Shown here one piece after another: positions 24,776 to 33,465 of a DNA stretch of 44,447 bases (position 1 is the first letter of the stretch; each line of letters begins with the position of its first letter). The translations under genes were made by a program, and so were the position numbers. The stretch spans positions 1-44,447 of the forward strand of contig NZ_CAJYOJ010000086.1 in the NCBI RefSeq assembly GCF_913776295.1, in the 5' to 3' direction. Source of the stretch: an uncultured Pedobacter sp. Its GTDB lineage: Bacteria > Bacteroidota > Bacteroidia > Sphingobacteriales > Sphingobacteriaceae. The notes beneath the pieces were generated by a model, which worked only from the letters and a program-made list of their open reading frames with translations, was not told where the DNA came from and did not search any database.

Positions 24776-26161
24776 TTAAGACTCTCGACTTTTTTTCATC
24801 TCCTCAAACTGTTTGGCGAATGATTGATCAGCAACTTTCGGCATTTCGCGGTATTTGCCCCAACTCTTTTTGAAGAAGGTTCGGAGTGTAAGGTTTTTAA
24901 ACTTTCCGCCGAAGAAATCCATCCATTTGCGATTCTGCATCATTTTGCTGAACATGCTCCAACCTATTTCTTCTTTTTTGCCATTCTCATGGCCAGCTGC
25001 CGCGTCTCTGCGGTTGAGCAACAGCATTTTATGGATATCAATTTTTACGGGACAAACTTCCGAGCATTTTCCACAGAGACTGGAAGCGTAGCTCAAATGC
25101 TTAAACTCTTCCATGCCTTTTAGGTGCGGTGTAATTACAGAACCAATTGGACCACTATAAGTGGTGTTGTAGGTATGTCCGCCAATATTTTTATATACCG
25201 GGCAGGCATTTAAACAGGCACCACAACGAATACAGTACAGGCCTTGTCGCTGATCCTTTTGCGCCAATAAATTGGTGCGGCCATTATCCAGCAGGATCAC
25301 GTACATTTCTTCGGGTCCATCCGTTTCATTTGGCTGGCGGGGACCACTCAGGATACTGTTGTAAACTGTTAGGTTTTGTCCGGTACCGTGCGAAGCCAGT
25401 AAAGGCCAGAATAGATCCAAATCGGCCATAGAGGGAATTATTTTCTCAATACCCACAATGGCAATATGTATTTTAGGGAAAGTGGTACTTAACCTGGCAT
25501 TCCCTTCATTTTCGGTGATGGCAATACTTCCGGTATCGGCAATCAGAAAATTACCACCGCTTATACCAATATCAGCATTTAAGTATTTATCTCTGAGGAG
25601 CTCTCTCGCTTTTTGCACCAGCTGCGGTGGCGTGGCATCAATGGGAGTTCCAAATTTATCATGAAATAACTGCGCAATATCGGCTGCACTTAGGTGCATG
25701 GCCGGAGTTACAATGTGATAGGGAGCCTGGCCCAATAACTGCACGATGTATTCGCCCAGATCACTTTCCAGCGATTCAATATTATTCTGCTCCAGGAAAT
25801 CGTTCAGGTGAATTTCTTCGGTCGTCATCGATTTAGATTTGATGACCGTTTTTCCATTGTTTCTTTTAATGATATTGAGGATTTCCTGCTGGGCCTCTGC
25901 AGCATCGTTTGCCCAGATTACCTTACCGCCGCGACGCTGAAAATTCGATTCAAATTCAGGTAAGAACTTGTCGAGATTTTCCATTACCCGCCATTTAATT
26001 ACATGAGCTTTTTTCTTGGAAGCCTCGAGGTTTTCGAATTTTGATAAGCCCCTTTCCACCGCCGTATTGTATTTACCAATATTATAATTTATGGTTTTAC
26101 GGTGCGGTAAATCGAAAGCTTTTTCATCAGACTTCTCTAAAAATTCCTCGGCAGTTTTCAT
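24776..26161 (-). CDS. lutB: LutB-type iron-sulfur LUD-domain protein
   Basis: A 461-residue protein with an N-terminal LUD domain (about 50-300) and a C-terminal ferredoxin part: CIRCGACLNACP (from residue 310) and CGKCSEVCP (from 363), giving ligands for two 4Fe-4S clusters. In LutABC it takes electrons from L-lactate oxidation to pyruvate. LutA and LutC are not adjacent here, so partners must be elsewhere or the job differs. The ATG at 26161 is preferred to a TTG three codons upstream. It probably shares a transcript with the E1 gene. Confidence 0.88.
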   Translation of the reverse strand: MKTAEEFLEKSDEKAFDLPHRKTINYNIGKYNTAVERGLSKFENLEASKKKAHVIKWRVMENLDKFLPEFESNFQRRGGKVIWANDAAEAQQEILNIIKRNNGKTVIKSKSMTTEEIHLNDFLEQNNIESLESDLGEYIVQLLGQAPYHIVTPAMHLSAADIAQLFHDKFGTPIDATPPQLVQKARELLRDKYLNADIGISGGNFLIADTGSIAITENEGNARLSTTFPKIHIAIVGIEKIIPSMADLDLFWPLLASHGTGQNLTVYNSILSGPRQPNETDGPEEMYVILLDNGRTNLLAQKDQRQGLYCIRCGACLNACPVYKNIGGHTYNTTYSGPIGSVITPHLKGMEEFKHLSYASSLCGKCSEVCPVKIDIHKMLLLNRRDAAAGHENGKKEEIGWSMFSKMMQNRKWMDFFGGKFKNLTLRTFFKKSWGKYREMPKVADQSFAKQFEEMKKSRES

Positions 26162-26303
26162 TAATGGCAATTTTATTAAAGGTTAACGAACAACAAGTGC
26201 TTTTAGTTTGGTGTTACTTCGTTAAAAACCAAAGATAGGAAACCCTATTGAGTTTATTTTTTGAAAATTGGAACAAAAGAAATTATTGCAAGGCAAAATG
26301 CTT

Positions 26304-26690
26304 TTACCAGATTACCTCTGGTATATATTTTTTAGCTATTTCATCGCTTGAAATAAAATCCAAGCCGAATTCGATGCTAGTTGCAATAGTAATTCTATCA
26401 AAAGGATCGCGATGTAGAAATGGTAAAGATTTAAGTGTTTTTAATATTTCTATATCTATTGGAAGAACCGTAATATTAGTTTCATTGCATGATTCAATTA
26501 GTTCATCTAATGAATAATCTAATTGAAGTTTACCTATTGATTGTTTTATTGTGATTTCCCACAAACTGGCAATACTTAGATAGAGGTTAAGGGTTGGATC
26601 TTCTAAAATGTTTCTTGCCCTGTTAGATAATGCAATATTGTCGTCCTGCATCCAAAGTAAAATGTGTGTATCAAGTAAATACTTTTTCAT
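26304..26690 (-). CDS. vapC: PIN-domain toxin (VapC-like)
   Basis: A 128-residue PIN-domain ribonuclease-type protein. It starts YLLDTHILLWM with Asp7 as first metal ligand, keeps SLWEITIK with the conserved Glu, and ends with FLHRDPFDRITIATSIEFGLDFISSDE-type acidic residues. Family toxins cleave RNA and are blocked by the partner antitoxin. Its ATG overlaps the upstream gene's stop by one base (TAATG), the normal order antitoxin then toxin. The pair is likely addictive or defensive in nature, but activity is inferred. Confidence 0.88.
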   Translation of the reverse strand: MKKYLLDTHILLWMQDDNIALSNRARNILEDPTLNLYLSIASLWEITIKQSIGKLQLDYSLDELIESCNETNITVLPIDIEILKTLKSLPFLHRDPFDRITIATSIEFGLDFISSDEIAKKYIPEVIW

Positions 26691-26899
26691 TACATGTAAT
26701 CTTTAAATTCATCTAATGGCGCATTAAAATCATCACTCATTTTCATTTTCCCCTTAAGTAAGCCAAGTTTTCTATGGCTTTTAATTGCGTTTTTTTGGGA
26801 GACTTTTTTTTGCAGAATAAAATCAATAAAGTCTTCTACCTCTTGCTGGTAGGCAACAGGGATCATTTTAATTTTTTCTAAAATATGCAATTGATCCAT
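26690..26899 (-). CDS. DUF2281-type antitoxin of the PIN pair
   Basis: A 69-residue protein with the DUF2281 layout: an N-terminal helical part with IPVAYQQEVEDFIDFIL and a C-terminal charged tail ending in APLDEFKDYM, the kind of tail that binds the PIN partner's active site. It overlaps the toxin gene by one base. Such small genes repress their own operon as well as neutralising the toxin. Probably driven from just upstream of 26899. Confidence 0.82.
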   Translation of the reverse strand: MDQLHILEKIKMIPVAYQQEVEDFIDFILQKKVSQKNAIKSHRKLGLLKGKMKMSDDFNAPLDEFKDYM

Positions 26900-26943
26900 A
26901 AACTCGTTTTATCAAAAATAACATTTTAAGTTTGGAATACACG

Positions 26944-26973
26944 CAAAAAAGCCCCAACATTTAGTTGAGGCTT
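26944..26973 (-). terminator. Terminator of the M28 peptidase gene
   Basis: On the minus strand AAGCCTCAAC pairs with GTTGGGGCTT (one G-T pair), followed by a T tract. It lies 14 bases past the peptidase stop and before the antitoxin gene, separating the two. Confidence 0.8.
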
Positions 26974-26986
26974 ACTATTTTGAACA

Positions 26987-28621
26987 TTATTTCTTTGGAT
27001 TTCCTTTTCCGTCCATGTCTACAACCGGACGCTTGGCTCTGTTGGCAAGTTCCCATGCGGTAAAGTAGGTGAGTTTTGCTCTTTTTGCCAGTAAAGGGAA
27101 GTTGATTTTGCTTACTTCATCACCTGGTTTATGGTAATCTTGCTGTAACATTCCATCATAATAAAAAATAATCGGAATGCCTAATTTAGCAAAGTTGTAG
27201 TGGTCTGAGCGATAATAAATCTGCTCAGGATCTTTAGGGTCGTCATATTTATAATCCAGTTTCATTTTGGTATAAGTAGCATTTACCTGCTCACTTAAAT
27301 TAGCCAGATCGCTACTTAACATCCTTGAGCCTACTGAATAGATGTAATTTGCTGAATCAGGTTTGCCCAGATACTCTTCACCGGTACGGCCAATCATGTC
27401 GGTATTTAAATCGGCAATGGTATTGGCAACCGGAAAAACAGGATGCTCAGAATACCATTCAGAACCCCAAAGGCCTTTTTCTTCTCCAACCACAGTCATA
27501 AATAGTATGCTGCGTTTAGGACCTTTGCCTGCTTTTTTTGCATCGGTAAAGGCTTTTGCCATTAGTAAAACACCGGTAGTACCTGATCCATCGTCATCGG
27601 CACCGTTGTTTACTTTATCTTTTGCATTAGGATCAGTTTCTAAACCAATATGATCGTAGTGACCGGTTAAGATCAATACTTCTTTTTTAAGTACAGGATC
27701 TGATCCTTCTAAGTAACCCAAAACGTTTTCACACCTAACTGACGCTTCGTTTTTGGCAGCACTTGCCGAAAAAGGAACATTTAGTATTTGTGAAGCAGGG
27801 GTAAGGCTTTCAGTAATTTTCTTTTGTAAATCGGAAGCTGTGGTGTTTGCCGGTTTCAACAGGTCGTTGGCTAAGGCTACAGATATAGAAATACGTGGTA
27901 TCTCATTCTGTTTTTGAGCCTCAATAGCCGCATTTGTTTTGACCATTACACGGCCGTTATTTTGTGCCTGTTTAGTATTTTCAGTAATTCTATCTACAGC
28001 AGGGTCGATCAGGATAATGGCCTTTACATTGTTATCGGCAAAATATTTTGCCCTGCTTTCCAGCATGGCACGGTAAGCGGCCCTATCCACGCGGGTACCT
28101 GGTTTGATAGTAGGATCGCCACCGTTAAACATCATTACTACTTTGCCTTTAATATCTGTTCCTGCAAAATCGTTGTAGCTATCTTTTTTGATCCCGTAAC
28201 CAATAAATACAATCTGATCAGTAGAAAAAGTAAAGCCGTTATCGCTGATTAAGCTTGGCGAAACAACATAATCTTTCTGATATTCTTTTGGTTGGCCGTT
28301 AACGGTCACATGACTTTCTTTCAAAGTAACATTTACCAGGTTAATTTTCTGGAAATAACTGCCATTAACCGGACCCTTTAAGCCAATTGATTTAAAATAA
28401 TCACGGATATAATCTGCAGCCATCCAGGCACCTTTTGTTCCTGTCTCGCGTCCTTCATATTCGTCTGATGCTAAAATTGAAAGGTGCTTATAGGCATTAT
28501 CTGGATTAATGGCCTTGCTAAATTTAATAGCGTCTTTATTGGCAGGTAATGGTTTAATCTGGCTAAAACAACTTGCGGTAACAAGTGTGGCCAAACTAAG
28601 GGTTAAAAATTTTTTATTCAT
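26987..28621 (-). CDS. Secreted M28-family aminopeptidase
   Basis: A 544-residue zinc aminopeptidase. Signal peptide near residues 1-20, then the M28 core interrupted by a PA-type insert (about 130-240). Metal-binding segments are LTGHYDHIGL, ADDDGSGTTG, VVGEEKGLWGSEWY, NTDMIGR and YRSDHYNFAKLGIP, giving the expected His, Asp, Glu, Asp and His ligands. It should trim N-terminal residues from peptides outside the cytoplasm. The ATG at 28621 is chosen over a TTG 11 codons upstream, which would overlap rpiB. Confidence 0.92.
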   Translation of the reverse strand: MNKKFLTLSLATLVTASCFSQIKPLPANKDAIKFSKAINPDNAYKHLSILASDEYEGRETGTKGAWMAADYIRDYFKSIGLKGPVNGSYFQKINLVNVTLKESHVTVNGQPKEYQKDYVVSPSLISDNGFTFSTDQIVFIGYGIKKDSYNDFAGTDIKGKVVMMFNGGDPTIKPGTRVDRAAYRAMLESRAKYFADNNVKAIILIDPAVDRITENTKQAQNNGRVMVKTNAAIEAQKQNEIPRISISVALANDLLKPANTTASDLQKKITESLTPASQILNVPFSASAAKNEASVRCENVLGYLEGSDPVLKKEVLILTGHYDHIGLETDPNAKDKVNNGADDDGSGTTGVLLMAKAFTDAKKAGKGPKRSILFMTVVGEEKGLWGSEWYSEHPVFPVANTIADLNTDMIGRTGEEYLGKPDSANYIYSVGSRMLSSDLANLSEQVNATYTKMKLDYKYDDPKDPEQIYYRSDHYNFAKLGIPIIFYYDGMLQQDYHKPGDEVSKINFPLLAKRAKLTYFTAWELANRAKRPVVDMDGKGNPKK

Positions 28622-28647
28622 AATATTTATAGTTAGTTGCGGTCTGA

Positions 28648-29085
28648 TTAGCAAGAAATCTTTTCAACCCGATTTTGGTGGCGGCCACCTTCAAATGCCG
28701 TGGTTAAAAAGGTTTTCGTAATTTGTTCGGCTTCATCTACCGATACAAAACGGGCGGGTATACACAGCACATTAGCGTTATTATGCTGGCGTACCAATGA
28801 AGCCACTTCGTTTTTCCAGCACAGGCCTGCTCTTATACCCTGATGTTTGTTGGCTGTAATGGCCACACCATTGGCCGAGCCGCAAAGTAAAATACCATAG
28901 GTAAATTCTCCATTTTCTACCGCGCTGGCAACAGGATGTGCAAAATCAGGATAATCAACTGAATCTGCCGAATAAGGTCCAAAATCTTTTACTTCGTAAT
29001 CCTGCAAAAAATCTTTTAATATTTCTTTGTATTCGAATCCGGCATGATCCGCGCCAATAGCAATTTTTATTTTTGTATCAGACAT
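28648..29085 (-). CDS. rpiB: Ribose-5-phosphate isomerase B
   Basis: A 145-residue RpiB/LacAB-family enzyme interconverting ribose-5-phosphate and ribulose-5-phosphate in the pentose phosphate pathway. It has IGADHAGFEYK near the start and the catalytic Cys68 in CGSANGVAITANK, then the HNNANVLCIPAR stretch. Length is normal. The ATG at 29085 is used, not a TTG two codons upstream. It lies 45 bases downstream of tatC and probably shares its transcript. Confidence 0.94.
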   Translation of the reverse strand: MSDTKIKIAIGADHAGFEYKEILKDFLQDYEVKDFGPYSADSVDYPDFAHPVASAVENGEFTYGILLCGSANGVAITANKHQGIRAGLCWKNEVASLVRQHNNANVLCIPARFVSVDEAEQITKTFLTTAFEGGRHQNRVEKISC

Positions 29086-29130
29086 TGTCAAATGTATAGA
29101 GAATTGTGAATCCTATTCGTAATGTTTTTG

Positions 29131-30012
29131 TTAGTTTGCGTAAAATGCAGCTTCAGCTTTTTTCTTTTTCCTCTCGATGTAAGCTGAAACAAAAATACTC
29201 AGCTCATACAATAAGAATAATGGAGTAGCTACGATCAACATCGTCATGATATCTGGCGTAGGGGTTACAATTGCCGCAATAATTAAAATAATAACGGTGG
29301 CATACCTTCTGCTGGCACGCATCAGTTTTGGGGTCATCAAACCAAGCTTTGAGAGGATGAAAATGATAACCGGAAGTTCGAAAATAATTCCTGTACCCAA
29401 AGTAAGGGTTGCAACTGATGAAAGGTAGGAATCAACCGTGAAAGTATTTTTGATTTCGGCGCTAACGGTATAGCCGGTTAAAAAATTAACAGATAGCGGG
29501 CAAACTATAAAATAGCCAAAAAAGATACCGATAATAAACAATAACGATGCAAAAAATACAAAACCGCTTGCCGATTTGCGCTCATTATCGTGCAGAGCAG
29601 GTTTAACGAAACGCCAAATTTCCCACAAGAGATAAGGAAAGCCCACCACGATACCACACATTACACAAATATTTAACTGAAGGTTAAACTGGCCGGCCAT
29701 TTCGGTATTGATGATTTCGCCATTGATCTTGGTGATACACATATCCTTACCTAACGAGGGAAAATGCTCTACCAGTTTACACATCATTCTGTAGGTCCAA
29801 AAATCAGGTTTTTTAGGTCCAAAAATTATTTTATCCAGAATCTCTTCATTGAAGTAAAAAGCGATACCCGTAAAAACGGCAATGGCAATTACGGCTCTGA
29901 TTAAATGTTTACGGAGAACATCCAGGTGATCGAAAAAAGACATTTCTGCCTCTAAATTGGTGCTCTTTTGACCGATAGCTTTTGTAAGTAAAGTTTTTTT
30001 TATGTCGCTCAT
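29131..30012 (-). CDS. tatC: Twin-arginine translocase subunit TatC
   Basis: A 293-residue inner-membrane protein with six predicted helices, exporting folded proteins with twin-arginine signal peptides. It opens with the TatC hallmark FFDHLDVLRKHLIRAVIAIA, and has PYLLWEIWRFVKPALHDNER on the cytoplasmic face and TPDIMTMLIVATPLFLLYE near the end. The loop after helix 1 is longer than in E. coli. A very strong hairpin stands 11 bases before its ATG. Confidence 0.95.
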   Translation of the reverse strand: MSDIKKTLLTKAIGQKSTNLEAEMSFFDHLDVLRKHLIRAVIAIAVFTGIAFYFNEEILDKIIFGPKKPDFWTYRMMCKLVEHFPSLGKDMCITKINGEIINTEMAGQFNLQLNICVMCGIVVGFPYLLWEIWRFVKPALHDNERKSASGFVFFASLLFIIGIFFGYFIVCPLSVNFLTGYTVSAEIKNTFTVDSYLSSVATLTLGTGIIFELPVIIFILSKLGLMTPKLMRASRRYATVIILIIAAIVTPTPDIMTMLIVATPLFLLYELSIFVSAYIERKKKKAEAAFYAN

Positions 30013-30023
30013 GTTGAAAACAA

Positions 30024-30055
30024 AAATACCATTCTATTTGAATAGAATGGTATTT
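30024..30055 (-). terminator. 14-bp perfect hairpin directly before tatC
   Basis: AAATACCATTCTAT (30024-30037) and its exact reverse complement (30042-30055) form a 14-bp stem with a four-base loop. On the minus strand a T-rich stretch follows, then the tatC ATG 11 bases on. It looks like a terminator, but its position leaves no room for a promoter between it and tatC, so it may be an attenuator in the tatC leader. Confidence 0.65.
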
Positions 30056-30285
30056 ACGTGTTAAATATAGAAATAGTTTAGATTATTATGAGAAATGGGG
30101 TTAAAAATAGGAGTCTTGTAAAGCTGTCATTTCTCTGTTTAAATACTTTCTTTGGTAATTTAGTTATCCTTTGGCTATCTCATCAAAAGCTATCTCGTTT
30201 ACAGAAGTCGTGTTGCAATTTTTTTCGAGACCTACAATTAATGTTTCCATAAATCAAATTTACTGAATAAATTTAATTCTTTGGC
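30056..30285. other. Gap between accC terminator and the tatC hairpin
   Basis: A minus-strand ATG at 30250 opens a 28-codon frame reading METLIVGLEKNCNTTSV onward, ending AKG. It matches nothing I know. A second minus-strand frame (ITKLPKKVFKQRNDSF) lies just beyond it in another phase, so this may be a decayed gene or a leader peptide. No promoter is convincing. Confidence 0.3.
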
Positions 30286-30286
30286 A

Positions 30287-30323
30287 AAGAAAAATCCCAT
30301 TCTGTTTTACCAAAATGGGATTT
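30287..30323 (-). terminator. Terminator of the accB-accC unit
   Basis: AAATCCCATT (30292-30301) and AATGGGATTT (30314-30323) form a 10-bp stem, followed on the minus strand by a T-rich stretch. It lies 21 bases after the accC stop. Confidence 0.8.
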
Positions 30324-30344
30324 AAATTTTATAGTAATTTCTAA

Positions 30345-31685
30345 TTATTCAGAAAACTCAAATGTTTCCATAAATTTCGTAGTGAAATTTCCTGCTCTGA
30401 AATTAGGATCTTTCATCAATTGTAAATGGAAAGGTATGGTGGTTTTGATGCCTTCAATTACAAATTCGCTTAGAGCACGCTCCATGGTACAAATGGCTTC
30501 TTCGCGGGTTTGCGCCACACAGATTAATTTTGCAATCATTGAATCGTAGTTAGAAGGAATTGAATATCCAGCGTAAACATGAGTATCTACACGAACGCCA
30601 TGGCCACCTGGTGAATGAAAATTCGTAATTTTTCCTGGAGACGGACGGAAATTATTTGCCGGGTCTTCAGCATTGATACGGCACTCGATTGCATGCATTT
30701 CAGGAGTATAGTTTTTACCTGAAATCGGAATACCGGCAGCCACTTTTATCTGTTCTTTAATTAAATCGAAGTTGATTACCTCTTCTGTAACCGGGTGCTC
30801 TACCTGGATACGGGTATTCATCTCCATGAAATAGAAATTACGGTGTTTATCAACCAAAAACTCAATAGTACCTGCACCCTCATAATTTACAGCCATGGCA
30901 CCTTTAATGGCAGCCTCGCCCATTCTTAAACGCAGTTCTTCGGTCATAAAAGGTGAAGGAGATTCTTCTACCAGCTTTTGGTGACGGCGTTGAATTGAAC
31001 AATCGCGTTCTGACAGGTGACAGGCTTTGCCAAATTGGTCGCCAATAACCTGTATTTCAATGTGGCGTGGATCTTCGATGTATTTTTCTAAATATAAACC
31101 ATCATTACCAAATGCTGCACCAGATTCCTGACGGGCACTATCCCAGGCGTTTTCGAAGTCTTCATCTTTCCAAACTACACGCATACCGCGGCCACCACCA
31201 CCGGCAGTTGCTTTAAGGATAACCGGATAGCCCATCTCATTGGCAATGGTAATACCCTCTTTAACACTGGTAAGTAAACCCTCCGAACCCGGAATGGTTG
31301 GAACACCAGCATTTTTCATGGTTGCTTTAGCCGAGGCTTTGTCGCCCATGTCGTTGATCTGCTCTGGCGTGGCACCAATAAATTTGATGTTATACTCTCG
31401 GCAGATGCTTGAAAATTTTGCGTTTTCAGATAAGAAACCATAACCTGGGTGTATAGCATCCGCATTGGTTAATTCTGCCGCAGAAATAATATTTGGAATA
31501 TTTAAATAAGAATCTTTACTAGGTGGCGGGCCAATACAAACAGCCTCATCAGCAAAACGTACGTGCAAACTCTCGCGATCTGCTGTGGAATAAACTGCAA
31601 CCGTTTTGATGCCCATTTCCTTACAGGTACGGATAATACGCAAAGCGATTTCACCCCTGTTGGCAATAAGTATTTTTTTAAACAT
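30345..31685 (-). CDS. accC: Acetyl-CoA carboxylase, biotin carboxylase subunit
   Basis: A 446-residue ATP-grasp enzyme that carboxylates the biotin on AccB in the first committed step of fatty-acid synthesis. It has FKKILIANRGEIALRIIRTC, the HPGYGFLSEN motif, the ATP loop GGGGRGMR, HIEIQVIGDQFG, the HLSERDCSIQRRHQKLVEE stretch and the catalytic EMNTRIQVEHPVTE. Length is normal. It follows accB by 116 bases in the lipid cluster. Confidence 0.97.
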   Translation of the reverse strand: MFKKILIANRGEIALRIIRTCKEMGIKTVAVYSTADRESLHVRFADEAVCIGPPPSKDSYLNIPNIISAAELTNADAIHPGYGFLSENAKFSSICREYNIKFIGATPEQINDMGDKASAKATMKNAGVPTIPGSEGLLTSVKEGITIANEMGYPVILKATAGGGGRGMRVVWKDEDFENAWDSARQESGAAFGNDGLYLEKYIEDPRHIEIQVIGDQFGKACHLSERDCSIQRRHQKLVEESPSPFMTEELRLRMGEAAIKGAMAVNYEGAGTIEFLVDKHRNFYFMEMNTRIQVEHPVTEEVINFDLIKEQIKVAAGIPISGKNYTPEMHAIECRINAEDPANNFRPSPGKITNFHSPGGHGVRVDTHVYAGYSIPSNYDSMIAKLICVAQTREEAICTMERALSEFVIEGIKTTIPFHLQLMKDPNFRAGNFTTKFMETFEFSE

Positions 31686-31689
31686 AATT

Positions 31690-31800
31690 TTACCTTTTCT
31701 GATTACACCGATTTTAATGATTATACAGATTTATCCGGTAAATCATCACCACCCTAATCAACTGTAATCGGTATTATCGAATTAATCTGTGTAATTAATA
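31690..31800. repeat. Imperfect inverted repeat between accB and accC
   Basis: GATTATACAGATT near 31720 and AATCTGTGTAATTAAT near 31785 are nearly complementary, and GATTACACCGATT/TGTAATCGGT-type segments pair further in. The accB-accC intercistronic region would fold. No separate gene or terminator is evident. Confidence 0.5.
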
Positions 31801-31801
31801 A

Positions 31802-32278
31802 CTAAATAGGTTCTACTAAAAATAACGGTTGGTCGTATTCTACAGGTGATGCATTATCAACTAATATTTTAACGATTCGGCCTGAAACTTCACTTTCAAT
31901 CTCGTTGAAAAGTTTCATTGCCTCTATAATACAAACTACTTTACCTGCGCTGATTTCATCCCCAACATTAACAAACATCGGTTTTTCAGGGCTGGCTGAA
32001 CGGTAGAAAGTACCAATCATTGGCGATTTGATCGTAATGTATTTTGATGTGTCTTCTGCAACAGGTACAGCTGGGGTTGCTGCAGCAGGAGCGGTAGGAG
32101 CTGTGGCAACAGGAGCAGCAGCCTGTACAAGCGGAGCCTGTGGTACGGTAGCATGCACAACTGTTGGTGCCTGGTTTGTTTTGATCGTGATTTTGAAGTT
32201 TTCTTGCTCAATAGCAACTTCATTTACTCCAGAACGAGAAACAAATTTAATCAGTTCCTGTATTTGTTTGATATCCAT
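31802..32278 (-). CDS. accB: Acetyl-CoA carboxylase, biotin carboxyl carrier protein
   Basis: A 158-residue carrier. The N-terminal dimerisation helix (DIKQIQELIKFVSRSGVNEV) is followed by a long Ala/Pro/Val-rich linker (about 37-76) and the biotinyl domain, where CIIEAMKLFNEIE holds the biotinylated Lys122. AccB passes carboxybiotin from AccC to the carboxyltransferase; no AccA/AccD is encoded here. 170 bases separate it from fabH. Confidence 0.95.
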   Translation of the reverse strand: MDIKQIQELIKFVSRSGVNEVAIEQENFKITIKTNQAPTVVHATVPQAPLVQAAAPVATAPTAPAAATPAVPVAEDTSKYITIKSPMIGTFYRSASPEKPMFVNVGDEISAGKVVCIIEAMKLFNEIESEVSGRIVKILVDNASPVEYDQPLFLVEPI

Positions 32279-32448
32279 TTTTTAAGCTTTTATGTAAAAA
32301 ATAGTGTTTATTGAATTAACTAAGTTATACTTTTTTTGTTTTATTTTCTTTGCAACCGTTTTAGATTGATGGTTTAATAACTGATCGTTAACAGTGGTGA
32401 TGTTTATCAGGCAACTCATTAACGCACAACTCCAGGTGCTCAGATCAA

Positions 32449-33447
32449 TTACTCAGAGTCGTAAGCCCATTTAAGATACACCGAACCCCAGGTAAAGCCA
32501 CCGCCGAATGCAGCTAAAACGATGTTATCGCCTTTTTTTAACTTGCTTTCCCATTCCCATAAACATAAAGGAATTGTTCCGTTGGTTGTGTTGCCATAAC
32601 GTTCGATGTTGATCATTACCTTATCGGTAGTAACTCCCATGCGGTTAGCAGTAGCATCGATGATGCGTTTATTAGCTTGGTGCGGTACTAACCAGGCCAC
32701 ATCATCGGCCGTTAAGCTGTTACGCTCCATAATTTCGGCAGCAACATCAGCCATGTTGGTTACCGCAAATTTAAATACGGTAGGTCCTTCCTGATGGGCA
32801 AAATGTTCTTTTGCATCGATGGTCTCGTGGGAAGCAGGTTTGACAGAACCACCCGCCTTCATGCCCAGAAAATCTCTTCCGGAACCATCTGTTCTTAAAA
32901 TAGAATCCTGGATACCCAATCCTTCTTCATTTGGTTCCAGTAAAGCACAGCCACACCCATCTCCAAAAATGATGCAGGTGGTACGGTCTTCATAATTGAT
33001 GATTGACGACATTTTATCGCCACCAACTACCAAAACTTTTTTATGCCTTCCTGATTCGATAAATGATGCACCTGTAGAAAGACCGAATAAAAAACCAGAA
33101 CAAGCCGCCTGTAAATCGTAACCCCAGGCATTGGTAGCCCCAACTTTATCAGCTAAAACATTAGCTGTTGCGGGGAAAGTAAAATCTGGAGTTGTAGTAC
33201 AAAAGATAATCAGTTCGATCTCTTTTGCGTCAATTCCTCTCTTTTTAAGTAGGCCGTTTACCGCATGAACAGCCATATCAGAAGTACCTAAACCTTCGCC
33301 TTTTAAAATTCTACGTTCTTTAATTCCCGTTCTGCTGGTAATCCATTCATCCGAAGTGTCAACAATGGTTTCTAACTCTGCGTTTGTAAGCACATAGTCG
33401 GGAACATAACCATTTACTGCTGTGATAGCAGCGTGAATTTTACTCAT
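32449..33447 (-). CDS. fabH: Beta-ketoacyl-ACP synthase III
   Basis: A 332-residue condensing enzyme that joins acetyl-CoA (or branched starters) to malonyl-ACP and starts fatty-acid chains. The catalytic triad is Cys116 (AACSGFLFG), His256 (LVPHQANKR) and Asn286 (RYGNTTNG). It lies 18 bases after plsX in the classic plsX-fabH order, so it is the housekeeping KAS III; compare the second copy at 40073. Confidence 0.96.
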   Translation of the reverse strand: MSKIHAAITAVNGYVPDYVLTNAELETIVDTSDEWITSRTGIKERRILKGEGLGTSDMAVHAVNGLLKKRGIDAKEIELIIFCTTTPDFTFPATANVLADKVGATNAWGYDLQAACSGFLFGLSTGASFIESGRHKKVLVVGGDKMSSIINYEDRTTCIIFGDGCGCALLEPNEEGLGIQDSILRTDGSGRDFLGMKAGGSVKPASHETIDAKEHFAHQEGPTVFKFAVTNMADVAAEIMERNSLTADDVAWLVPHQANKRIIDATANRMGVTTDKVMINIERYGNTTNGTIPLCLWEWESKLKKGDNIVLAAFGGGFTWGSVYLKWAYDSE

Positions 33448-33465
33448 TTTAAAAATTTTAATAAA

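Noticed and set aside
28622..28654. Longer M28 peptidase from TTG at 28654
   Set aside because: It would overlap rpiB and place 11 residues before the signal peptide. ATG at 28621 gives a proper signal.
32017..32285. Frames opposite or across the accB linker (leucine-rich and alanine/glycine-rich peptides)
   Set aside because: They are shadows of the Ala/Pro repeat coding for the AccB linker.
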